NCBI GenBank assembly: GCA_964595945.1
Contig: CAZQSL010000050.1
Location: 1-23,052 of the forward strand
Origin: CAZQSL01 sp964595945
Lineage (GTDB): Bacteria; UBP15; UBA6099; JAJRTR01
Direction: 5' to 3'
Length of the DNA: 23,052 bases
The notes below the pieces were generated by a model. The model searched no databases. It had not been told where the DNA came from and saw only the letters and a program-made list of their open reading frames with translations. Each line of letters opens with the position of its first letter. The first letter of the stretch is position 1. The position numbers and the translations under genes were made by a program. This document shows, in pieces, positions 1 through 6,306 of this stretch.

Positions 1-333
1 TCGAGAAAAAGGTTTCTCCGCACCTCTTCCCAAAAGCTTTATATGCTTAACTTTTCTCCAAACTCCTGTCCCATCGCGCTATCGCACGGCGATAGGGAAT
101 TTCTATTGAAAACATGTTGGATTATCTGTGTAAATCCGTGTCAGAAAGCTTTTGTTGTTTTCGGATGGCACACCGGATCATCTCGACAGACCATAGCCAT
201 ACACAGTGAAATACAATCGATATTTCGTATATCCTCTCATTTTCTGTGAACGGTTACTATAGTTATATTGAAGCGGCCCGGTGATAAACCCTGCTCTATT
301 GAAAACATGTTTGTATTTCCGTGTAAATCCGTG
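1..333. other. Gene-free left edge, AT-richer intergenic DNA
   Basis: No convincing coding region lies here. Short frames exist on both strands, but they lack ribosome binding sites and resemble nothing I recognise. The stretch is visibly AT-richer than the genes to its right. It holds a small perfect hairpin at 79-95 (7-bp arms ctatcgc/gcgatag, 3-base loop), one complete copy of a ~67-bp imperfect repeat, and the start of a second copy that runs into the end of the cytidylyltransferase gene. On the minus strand the last ~60 bases stay open to the window edge in one frame but show no start codon with a Shine-Dalgarno site, so I do not call a gene. Confidence 0.6.
102..168. repeat. Imperfect direct repeat, copy 1
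   Basis: This ~67-base segment begins tctattgaaaacatgtt, contains gtgtaaatccgtgtcagaaa, and matches 295-361 without gaps and with about nine mismatches by eye. The 'gtgtaaatccgtgtc' core resembles a motif I recall from dispersed intergenic repeats of several bacterial phyla, but that parallel is from memory. It lies in gene-free DNA. Its function is unknown. Confidence 0.75.
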
Positions 334-361
334 TCAGAAAACTTTTGCTGTTTTCTGAAGG
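295..361. repeat. Imperfect direct repeat, copy 2, overlapping a gene 3' end
   Basis: This is the second copy of the repeat at 102-168. Its right-hand ~28 bases lie inside the 3' end of the minus-strand cytidylyltransferase gene (stop codon at 334-336), so the repeat supplies that protein's last residues and its stop. Copy 1 preserves the equivalent bases without any gene around it. The repeat may therefore have moved as a unit, or copy 1 may be a remnant of a similar gene end. Confidence 0.75.
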
Positions 362-1053
362 TATTGCATGGCGGATTCGACGATAGCGAAGTCTTCGCTG
401 GAGTCGACGTCCATGGAGTAGATACGATCGTATTCGATGTATCCCATTTTTTCGCCGAAGTAGACGTGGACGCCGGATTTGCCTTCGGTGGCCATGAGGA
501 TTTCAGTGCGGATGGCTTCGATGGCGCCGTCGAGCATATAGTATTGGGGTAGTAGCTGGCGACGGTATTCGGCGCATTGCATGAATGGTTTGAGAGTGCC
601 TTCAGGGGTGGCTTTTTTCATCCATTCGGGACGTTGGTTGACGGCAAATACCGAGACGACGGAGTCGAAGCCGGAATTGATGAGTTTGTCGATGGCCTCG
701 TCGATGGCGCCAGGTTTTCGGATAGGGACATTGGTCTGCATGAGGACGACGACATCAGCGCGGTAGGCCTCTCTGGCGTCGAGATGGCGGACGACGTGGC
801 GGAGTGAGTCTTCGATGGCGGCGGTATCACCGGAAATTTCGGGTGGACGGATCAGGACTTCGGCGCCGTATTGTGTGGCGATGTCCGCGATTTCCTGGCC
901 GTCGGTGGATACGATGACACGATCGAGGAGAGTGGCGTCGAGGGCGGCGCGGATGACGTGCGCGATCATGGGGATGCCGTTGACGGGTTTGATGTTTTTG
1001 CCTGGGAGCCCTTTGCTGCCGGCTCTTGCGGGGATGACTCCGATGATATTCAT
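334..1053 (-). CDS. CMP-sialic acid synthetase-like cytidylyltransferase (NeuA/PseF/LegF family)
   Basis: The 239-residue product is a nucleotidyltransferase of the acylneuraminate cytidylyltransferase family. Such enzymes activate a nine-carbon sugar acid (sialic, pseudaminic or legionaminic type) with CTP to give the CMP-sugar used for surface glycans. The N-terminal nucleotide-binding signature IPARAGSKGLPGKN occupies residues 7-20, with Arg10, Lys14 and Lys19 at the expected places. A late DVDSSEDF segment (Asp215, Asp217) matches the family's metal-binding aspartates. Length is typical. Residues 106-112 (QTNVPIR) stand where many members have QPTSPLR, so the substrate cannot be assigned. 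No sialic, pseudaminic or legionaminic biosynthesis genes are nearby, so it is an orphan here. It is the last gene of the leftward run, and its stop lies inside a repeated element. Confidence 0.85.
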   Translation of the reverse strand: MNIIGVIPARAGSKGLPGKNIKPVNGIPMIAHVIRAALDATLLDRVIVSTDGQEIADIATQYGAEVLIRPPEISGDTAAIEDSLRHVVRHLDAREAYRADVVVLMQTNVPIRKPGAIDEAIDKLINSGFDSVVSVFAVNQRPEWMKKATPEGTLKPFMQCAEYRRQLLPQYYMLDGAIEAIRTEILMATEGKSGVHVYFGEKMGYIEYDRIYSMDVDSSEDFAIVESAMQYLQKTAKVF

Positions 1054-1083
1054 GTGTGGTGGTGTCCTTGGCTGGTGTGGTGG

Positions 1084-1488
1084 TCAGTCGGCGATGATCC
1101 TGATGGCGTGGCCTTCTTCGCCTTCGGTGAAGAGTTCGATGGGATCGCCTTTTTCGAGGATTTCTACGAGGCCGTCGAGTGATGTGGAAGAGCCTTGTAT
1201 GGGGGAGTATTTCGAGATGAAGCGCAGGAAGAGGCGGACGAGTGACATGGGGATGCGGATGGGTGAGAGGCTTTTGTATTTGGATGAGCTTTTGACCTTG
1301 ATTTCGATGTTGACCCAGCGGTGGTCGGACTCTTTTTTGCCGGGATGAGGGTCGCTGGAGTCGTGGGGGGATTTTGGGCGTTTTTCGGATTTTTCGATCG
1401 ATTCGATGAGTAGTACGCCCTGTTCGGGTGTGATTTTTCCTTCTCTGATCATGTTGAGGATTTCGAGTTTTTCGGCACTGTCGCTCAT
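1084..1488 (-). CDS. Small protein with N-terminal SHOCT-like motif
   Basis: This 134-residue protein starts with a short helical motif at about residues 7-32 (EILNMIREGKITPEQGVLLI). It resembles the SHOCT-like segment found at the N-terminus of YvlB-type proteins, a small oligomerisation or interaction module. The middle is a Ser/Pro/Lys-rich linker (about 33-55), followed by an amphipathic segment (about 75-95) that is too polar for a clear membrane helix. The C-terminal part (about 100-134) is acidic and could be a small beta domain. It lies 34 bases downstream of the DUF2089 gene, whose product ends in nearly the same motif, so the two are probably co-transcribed and may interact. The ribosome binding site is weak (GGA about 8 bases before ATG). 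No enzymatic function is proposed. Confidence 0.7.
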   Translation of the reverse strand: MSDSAEKLEILNMIREGKITPEQGVLLIESIEKSEKRPKSPHDSSDPHPGKKESDHRWVNIEIKVKSSSKYKSLSPIRIPMSLVRLFLRFISKYSPIQGSSTSLDGLVEILEKGDPIELFTEGEEGHAIRIIAD

Positions 1489-1522
1489 TGGTTTGTCCGT
1501 TTCGGATTTCGGTATTGCGCGG

Positions 1523-1894
1523 TCAGATTTCTTCCATAAGAAGTGCGGCTTCTTCGGGGGTGATGTCGCCGCGTTTGATGGAGTCGATGATTTCGATGCG
1601 GCGTTTGCGGCGCGCGTCCGGGTCGGCGGCGCGTGTGTAGTCGAGTTTTGCGACGAGGTTGTCGAGTTTGTTTCGTACTGTGGGATATGAGACGCCGAGG
1701 CGTTTTTCGACTTCTTTGATATTGCCGCGGCAGATGATGAAGATTTCCATGAAGCGGGCTTCTTCGTCGGATAAGTTGGAGAACAGGCCGTGGCCGAAGG
1801 TGCCTTCGATGGCGGTGCCGCATTTGTTGCAGGTGAGGCGGGAGATGACGAGTTGGCTGGCGCATACGGGGCACTGGTTGACTGCTTTGTTCAT
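1523..1894 (-). CDS. DUF2089 family zinc-ribbon/HTH protein
   Basis: The 123-residue protein matches the DUF2089 layout. A zinc ribbon (Cys8, Cys11, Cys22, Cys25) is followed by a helix-turn-helix-like segment at about 56-82 (GNIKEVEKRLGVSYPTVRNK), then a basic linker and a C-terminal SHOCT-like motif at about 100-122 (IDSIKRGDITPEEAALLM). Family members are small probable transcriptional regulators of unknown target. I chose the ATG at 1894 over the in-frame ATG at 1906 because GGGAG sits 5-6 bases before it. The upstream ATG overlaps that site and would lengthen the protein by only four residues. The gene has its own candidate promoter and leads a pair with the SHOCT-like gene. It may regulate this unit, but nothing in the sequence shows this directly. 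Confidence 0.85.
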   Translation of the reverse strand: MNKAVNQCPVCASQLVISRLTCNKCGTAIEGTFGHGLFSNLSDEEARFMEIFIICRGNIKEVEKRLGVSYPTVRNKLDNLVAKLDYTRAADPDARRKRRIEIIDSIKRGDITPEEAALLMEEI

Positions 1895-1948
1895 GTGAGC
1901 TCCCATCTGGCGGGGGGGGTGTCGCTCCCCGTGTAGAGATTACAGAAT

Positions 1949-1957
1949 ATATTAGCA
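1949..1957 (-). promoter_or_regulatory. Candidate extended -10 promoter for the DUF2089 gene
   Basis: Reading leftward, TGC-TAATAT forms an extended -10 element about 55 bases before the chosen start. A weak -35 (TGTACT) lies 17 bases further upstream. The predicted leader contains a run of eight C (G8 at 1912-1919 on the plus strand). Confidence 0.4.
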
Positions 1958-2003
1958 ATATTCGCGCGATTAGTACAGTTGGGGGGGTGAAATGAGTGAT
2001 ATT

Positions 2004-2711
2004 TCAGCGTCCTGCGCCGCCGAAGAGATCGTCGGATTGTGTGCCGGTGACGCTTTCGGGGGTGTATTGGGTGGGGCGGAGGATGATTTCGACGTGGCAG
2101 GTGGTGAGTGTGGTGTTTTGGGAAGGTTGGGTGTACATGCTTGTGGAGAGGAATTGGGGGGGGATGCCGCGGGATTTGAAGTAGTTCATGATGTACAGCG
2201 CGTTGTCGAGTGATGTGGGGCAGGATTTGTCGATGTTGTAGGCCTGGATGTCGGCGAACATGTATGTTTTGTTCATTTTTTCGACGATGGCGGCGAGCGC
2301 CCGTGTGGTGGTGTTTTTCGCGCTGGCGCTTTGTGTGAAATCTTTGGTGAAAATGACGAGTATATCTTTGTCGGTGAGGGTGACATCGATGCCTGAGATG
2401 TTGCCGCCGGTGGCCTTGTTGATGGCCTTTTTGATAGATTGGGCAAAGCCGAACACAATCTGGGTGGATGAGATTTGGGCTTCGCGTTTTTTGTTATGTG
2501 TGAGTACGACTTCCTCGGGACGGAGAGTGGCTGGGGATTTGTAGAAGGTTGGGGCGAGGTTGTGGTATCCGGTGAGGGATGTGGCGTCATTGTACTTCAG
2601 AGAGAGTGCGCCGACGACTGCCGCAGCGACGATAATGCAGGCGAGGATGGTGGCCGCGACGGTCGCGCGGGGGTTGTTTCTGATTTTATCCTGTATCGAG
2701 TATTTTTCCAT
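2004..2711 (-). CDS. Single-pass membrane protein of unknown function
   Basis: The 235-residue protein has a short cytoplasmic N-terminus rich in charged residues, one membrane helix at about 17-38 (VAATILACIIVAAAVVGALS) and a ~195-residue domain expected outside the membrane. The fold of the outer part is not recognised with certainty. Alternating hydrophobic strands and a segment at about 145-190 (IVEKMNKTYMFADIQAYNI and following) loosely recall OmpA/MotB-like C-terminal domains, with an IILRPT strand near the end, but I would not name it on that basis. It starts 11 bases after the stop of the TPR gene, so the two are almost certainly co-transcribed. No good ribosome binding site is seen, which suggests translational coupling. 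Codons 183-185 contain a run of eight C. Confidence 0.75.
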   Translation of the reverse strand: MEKYSIQDKIRNNPRATVAATILACIIVAAAVVGALSLKYNDATSLTGYHNLAPTFYKSPATLRPEEVVLTHNKKREAQISSTQIVFGFAQSIKKAINKATGGNISGIDVTLTDKDILVIFTKDFTQSASAKNTTTRALAAIVEKMNKTYMFADIQAYNIDKSCPTSLDNALYIMNYFKSRGIPPQFLSTSMYTQPSQNTTLTTCHVEIILRPTQYTPESVTGTQSDDLFGGAGR

Positions 2712-2722
2712 ATTGGCGTATT

Positions 2723-3310
2723 TCAGTAGTATAGCTCCCTGGTTTCAGCGATTTTGTACTTGATGGCGGCCATGTCGGGGTCTTTTGGGGAGAGTGACAG
2801 CGCGTGGTCGATGTTGAGAGCGGCGGTTTTGAGGAAAACGAGTGCGCCGGGGTAGTCGCGGCGATCGATGCTGTCGAGCGCGATGCGGAGGTTGACGGCC
2901 GCGACGCTGCCGAATGCGGGTGCGAATCGCGGATCGATGGTGGTGACGGTTTCGAATTCGGCAATGGCTTTTTCGGGGTATCCGGTATGAGCATAGGCGA
3001 TGCCGAGCGCGTATCGGATATTGGGATCGGAAGGTTTGGTGGCGGCGCAGTGAAGGAGGGGCGTGAGGGCGGATTTGTATTGGCCGGTTTCGAATGACTT
3101 GTGGGCAGTACGGAGATCGGATCGAAATGACTGCCAGTCGCGGGAGAGGGGCATGGTGACGCTGCCGGTGAGATAGTAGGCAAGCGCGGCGGCAGAGATG
3201 ATCGCTGCGGCGATGAGTGTGGCTGGCAGCCAGCGGTGGCGGCCGAGGATGCCGGTGATCGTCGTGGAGATATTTTGTGCAATGCGTCTGACCTTGTCCA
3301 AGTAGCGGCC
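2723..3310 (-). CDS. Membrane-anchored tetratricopeptide repeat protein
   Basis: The 195-residue protein has a basic N-terminus, one membrane helix at about 29-48 (LPATLIAAAIISAAALAYYL) and a C-terminal helical domain. About two clear TPR units (roughly 62-130, with YALGIAYAHTGYPEKAIAEF) and a less regular third follow the helix. TPR domains bind protein partners, and here the domain should face the periplasm or outside. A longer reading from a TTG at 3373 is possible. I prefer ATG at 3310 because that TTG is itself the start of a well-formed -35 element (TTGTCT, 17-base spacer, TAAAAT), so it would lie outside the transcript. The Shine-Dalgarno site is poor. The next gene also encodes a single-TM protein, suggesting a pair that works together at the membrane. 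Confidence 0.75.
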   Translation of the reverse strand, partial: GRYLDKVRRIAQNISTTITGILGRHRWLPATLIAAAIISAAALAYYLTGSVTMPLSRDWQSFRSDLRTAHKSFETGQYKSALTPLLHCAATKPSDPNIRYALGIAYAHTGYPEKAIAEFETVTTIDPRFAPAFGSVAAVNLRIALDSIDRRDYPGALVFLKTAALNIDHALSLSPKDPDMAAIKYKIAETRELYY

Positions 3311-3344
3311 CATCCCGGATGAGTGTCGTGTACCCGATAAGGTA

Positions 3345-3373
3345 ATTTTAGTGTCTGTGGTGCGAAAAGACAA
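3345..3373 (-). promoter_or_regulatory. Sigma70-type promoter for the TPR/membrane-protein pair
   Basis: Reading leftward, TTGTCT (3373-3368), a 17-base spacer and TAAAAT (3350-3345) form a good consensus match (4/6 and 5/6). It separates the TPR gene from metW upstream and puts the transcript start near 3338, shortly before the ATG at 3310. Confidence 0.6.
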
Positions 3374-3424
3374 TTTTCGAGGTGGTTTTTGTGGGAAAGA
3401 ATGGATGGATGATACGAGGCTATG

Positions 3425-4036
3425 TCACGGGGTGCGGTGCGGTGGTCTGCGGGTGATGTGGAAGACGGCGGATTCGGCAAACAGGTTGGGGATGCGGGAG
3501 ATGAGGCGGTTGCCGGTGTAGCCGTGATAGCGATGGATATGCAGGTGCTGTTGGTCGCAGAATTCGATGAAGTCGAGGATGGTGAAGAAGTGGAGATTGG
3601 GTGAGTCGTACCAGGAATAGGGTAATGAGCCGGTGCGGGGCGCGCGGCCGTAGAGGCCGAGGTAGGCGCGGACTTTGTAGCATGCGAAGTTGGGGAATGA
3701 GATGATGATGTTGCGACCGACGCGGAGTGATTGTGAGAAGACTTGTCTGAGGTCGACGGCTTCCTGGAGCATGAAGCTGGCGATGACGAAATCGAAGTAG
3801 TCGTCAGGGAAGTCGTGGAGGCCTTCGGCGACGTCGGCGTGTTCGACGGTGACGCCTTTTTCGATGCACTTGACGACCATCTGCTCGTCGCATTCGATGC
3901 CGACGCCCTGGATGGATTTTTCGGAGCGGAGCAGTGAGAGGAGCGAGCCGTCGCCGCAGCCGAGGTCGAGTACGCGCGCGGCATGGGGGACGGTGTCGAG
4001 GATAAACCTGTAGTCGTAGCGAAGTGAATCGTTCAT
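3425..4036 (-). CDS. metW: MetW-type methyltransferase-fold protein
   Basis: The 203-residue protein belongs to the MetW family, SAM-methyltransferase-fold proteins that partner homoserine O-acetyltransferase (MetX) in many bacteria. The cofactor-binding motif I (VLDLGCGDGSLL) is at about residues 22-33, followed by the GVGIECDE strand with its acidic residue. Family segments FDFVIASFMLQ, IISFPNF and LPYSWYDSPNLHF are all clear. Length is typical. Its start overlaps the metX stop by four bases (ATGA-type overlap), so the two are translationally coupled. That arrangement supports a role in methionine biosynthesis, probably supporting MetX activity. No separate substrate can be read from the sequence. 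Confidence 0.92.
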   Translation of the reverse strand: MNDSLRYDYRFILDTVPHAARVLDLGCGDGSLLSLLRSEKSIQGVGIECDEQMVVKCIEKGVTVEHADVAEGLHDFPDDYFDFVIASFMLQEAVDLRQVFSQSLRVGRNIIISFPNFACYKVRAYLGLYGRAPRTGSLPYSWYDSPNLHFFTILDFIEFCDQQHLHIHRYHGYTGNRLISRIPNLFAESAVFHITRRPPHRTP

Positions 4037-5193
4037 GGGCGGGCGCTCCCTTCGTGGCCGGAGTTGGCGAGGAAGCTGCGGAGGATGGTTTCCTGCTCGG
4101 GGTTTTCGATGAGAAACGCGTCGTGGCCGAAGGTGGACGTGATGTCGCAGTAGGTGACGTCGGCCATTGCGTATTTGAGGACACGTACGATTTCGCGCGA
4201 CTGCTGCGGGGGGTAGAGCCAGTCGTGGGAATAGGATAGGACGAGGAATTTGACGGGGCAGTTGAGGAAGTGTTTGACGAGTTGCTGATTGTCGCCGAGG
4301 TCGAAGCAGTCGATCGCGCGAGTGATGTATAAATAGGAATTGGCGTCGAAGCGCTGGATGAAGGCTTCGCCCTGATAACGGAGGTAGCCCTCGACTTCGA
4401 AGCCGGTGTCGAATGCGGATTTGAGTTTTTGTGGATCGACCTGACGGCGGCCGAATTTATTCTGCATGGAGATGTCGCTCATATATGTGATGTGGCCGAC
4501 CATGCGCGCGACAGCGAGTCCGGCTGAGGGAAACGAGACGCCGTAGTAATTGCCGCCGAGCCAGCCTGGGTCGCCCATGATGGCCTGACGGCCGACCTCG
4601 TTGAAGGCGATCTGCTGTGGCGTGTGGCGCAGGGTGGTGGCCATGATGATGGCGGTGTCGACCATGTCCGGATGCGCATGGACCCACTGGAGCACCTGCA
4701 TGCCGCCCATGGAACCGCCGGCGAGGCAGCGGAGCTTTTCGATGCCGAGATGCCGCACGAGACGCACCTGGGCTTCGGCCATGTCTCTGATTGTCACTTC
4801 CGGGAAAGTGAATCCCCACGGTTCGCCCGTAGCGGGGTTGACGGTCATGGGGCCGGTGGTGCCGCGGCAGCCGCCAATGACGTTGGAGCAGATTATGAAA
4901 TAGCGGTCGGTGTCGAAAGGTTTTCCGGGGCCGACGAGCGACTCCCACCAGCCGGCTTTGCCGGTTTCTCCGCTGATGCCGGCGACATGCGCATCGCCCG
5001 AAAGCGCGTGGCAGAGCAGGATTGCATTGGAGCGGTCGGCATTGAGCGTGCCGCAGGTTTCGTATGCGATTTCGACATGATCGAGCGTCGCGCCCGATTC
5101 GAGCTTGAGGGGCGAATCCATGATGAAATGCCTGACGGGCACGATGCCGAGCGGGCTGCATGTCTTTTTATCGTTTGTTTTTTCGTCTCTCAT
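4033..5193 (-). CDS. metX: Homoserine O-acetyltransferase MetX
   Basis: This alpha/beta-hydrolase-fold enzyme transfers an acyl group (normally acetyl from acetyl-CoA) to homoserine, the committed step of methionine synthesis in the cytoplasm. From the ATG at 5193 the product is 386 residues. The nucleophile elbow GGSMGG holds Ser161, and the triad is completed by Asp324 (SYSHDWLYPP) and His357 (TFGHDAFL). Other family marks are YETCGTLN, ALSGDAHVAG and the SNVIGGCRGTTGP segment. A TTG three codons upstream (5202) is a possible start. Neither start has a good ribosome binding site, and the cysK stop lies about 27 bases upstream, so coupling is likely. Acetyl versus succinyl specificity is inferred from the family and the metW partner. 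Confidence 0.95.
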   Translation of the reverse strand: MRDEKTNDKKTCSPLGIVPVRHFIMDSPLKLESGATLDHVEIAYETCGTLNADRSNAILLCHALSGDAHVAGISGETGKAGWWESLVGPGKPFDTDRYFIICSNVIGGCRGTTGPMTVNPATGEPWGFTFPEVTIRDMAEAQVRLVRHLGIEKLRCLAGGSMGGMQVLQWVHAHPDMVDTAIIMATTLRHTPQQIAFNEVGRQAIMGDPGWLGGNYYGVSFPSAGLAVARMVGHITYMSDISMQNKFGRRQVDPQKLKSAFDTGFEVEGYLRYQGEAFIQRFDANSYLYITRAIDCFDLGDNQQLVKHFLNCPVKFLVLSYSHDWLYPPQQSREIVRVLKYAMADVTYCDITSTFGHDAFLIENPEQETILRSFLANSGHEGSARP

Positions 5194-5220
5194 CAGGGTC
5201 AATCTGAAATGGTTTTGACA

Positions 5221-6153
5221 TTACTTCAAGTATTCCTGAAACAGCCATGTAGAAAGGTAGCGTTCGCCCGTGTCCGGGAGGAGGACGACGATGAGTTTGC
5301 CGGCGGAGTCAGGGCGGGCGGCGACTTCGAGAGCGGCCCAAAGGGCGGCTCCGGCGGAAATGCCGGTGAGGATGCCTTCGACGGCGGCGAGTTTTTTTGC
5401 AGTGTCGCCTGCCGCTTCGTCAGAGACGGTGATGATTTCGTCGACGAATTCCTTTTTGAAAACGCCGGGCACGAAATTGGCGCCGATACCCTGAATCTTG
5501 TGAGTGCCGGATTTGCCGGTGGAAAGCAGGGGCGAGCTTGCAGGCTCGACTGCGATGGCCCTGACGGATGGTTTATGTGATTTGAGGCCCTGGGCGGTGC
5601 CAGTGACAGTGCCGCCGGTGCCGACTCCCGCGATGAAAAAATCGACCGCGCCATCGGTGCCGGCCCAGATTTCTTCGGCGGTGGTCTTCTGGTGAATGGC
5701 CGCGTTGGCGGGATTGAGGAACTGCTGGGGGATGAAACTGCCGGGAATGGCTTTGTTGAGTTCTTCGGCCTTTTCGACCGCGCCGCGCATGCCTTTAGCG
5801 CCTTCGGTAAGCACGACCTCAGCGCCGAACACACGCACGAGGGCTCGGCGTTCGAGGCTCATGGTGTCGGGCATGGTGAGTATGAGCTTATAACCGCGCG
5901 CGGCGCAGATGAACGCAAGGCCGATCCCGGTGTTGCCACTGGTGGGCTCGATGATGGTTGCGCCGGGAGCGATGAGTCCATCGCGTTCGGCAGCGTCGAT
6001 CATGGCGAGGGCAAGCCTGTCTTTCACCGACGCGGCGGGATTGAAAAATTCGAGTTTGGCGGCCACTCGGCCGGGAAGCCCCTGTGCGATCTTGTCGAGG
6101 TATACGAGAGGTGTGTTGCCGATCAGCTCCGTGATGTTTCCCGCGATTTTCAT
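5221..6153 (-). CDS. cysK: Cysteine synthase A (O-acetylserine sulfhydrylase)
   Basis: This PLP-dependent enzyme makes cysteine from O-acetylserine and sulfide in the cytoplasm. The 310-residue length is standard. The PLP lysine is Lys44 in NPAASVKDR. The substrate-binding loop TSGNTG is at 71-76, and the phosphate-binding GVGTGGTVTG at 176-185. The HKIQGIGANFVPG segment is also typical. AAAAGGGGTG precedes the ATG, giving a strong ribosome binding site. It is the first gene of a cysK-metX-metW unit with a clear promoter about 105-130 bases upstream. It joins sulfide assimilation to the activated-homoserine branch of methionine synthesis. CysK-like enzymes sometimes take O-acetylhomoserine, and no metY or metB is in the window, but nothing visible points to altered specificity. 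Confidence 0.95.
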   Translation of the reverse strand: MKIAGNITELIGNTPLVYLDKIAQGLPGRVAAKLEFFNPAASVKDRLALAMIDAAERDGLIAPGATIIEPTSGNTGIGLAFICAARGYKLILTMPDTMSLERRALVRVFGAEVVLTEGAKGMRGAVEKAEELNKAIPGSFIPQQFLNPANAAIHQKTTAEEIWAGTDGAVDFFIAGVGTGGTVTGTAQGLKSHKPSVRAIAVEPASSPLLSTGKSGTHKIQGIGANFVPGVFKKEFVDEIITVSDEAAGDTAKKLAAVEGILTGISAGAALWAALEVAARPDSAGKLIVVLLPDTGERYLSTWLFQEYLK

Positions 6154-6257
6154 GTAGCACCCCTTTTGGCCAGTTTCCGCTTTGTTGCATTGTCATAAGC
6201 AACCAACGGCAAACGCAGCGGTTTTGTTCCGCATAATATTCTATCGCAACAATCATT

Positions 6258-6286
6258 AGTATAAAAGGGATAATATGATTCTTCAA
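6258..6286 (-). promoter_or_regulatory. Sigma70-type promoter for cysK-metX-metW
   Basis: Reading leftward, TTGAAG (6286-6281), a 17-base spacer and TATACT (6263-6258) form a strong match. The predicted leader is about 95-100 bases. It can form a short hairpin (GTTGC/GCAAC arms around 6180-6200) but no riboswitch class I recognise (not SAM-type, not T-box). Confidence 0.7.
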
Positions 6287-6306
6287 TACATTAGTTATGC
6301 GATAAA

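Noticed and set aside
1..60. Minus-strand open frame reaching the left window edge
   Set aside because: No start codon with a Shine-Dalgarno site and too short to recognise. It could be random or part of a repeat.
79..95. Hairpin ctatcgc-acg-gcgatag
   Set aside because: Short, with no adjoining T-run. Considered as a terminator and not supported.
43..249. 68-codon plus-strand frame in the left intergenic region
   Set aside because: No ribosome binding site or recognisable domain, and it runs through the direct repeat.
6190..6232. Possible leader peptide (MRNKTAAFAVGCL) ahead of cysK
   Set aside because: It contains only one cysteine, no ribosome binding site precedes it, and no terminator/antiterminator structure is visible, so attenuation is not supported.
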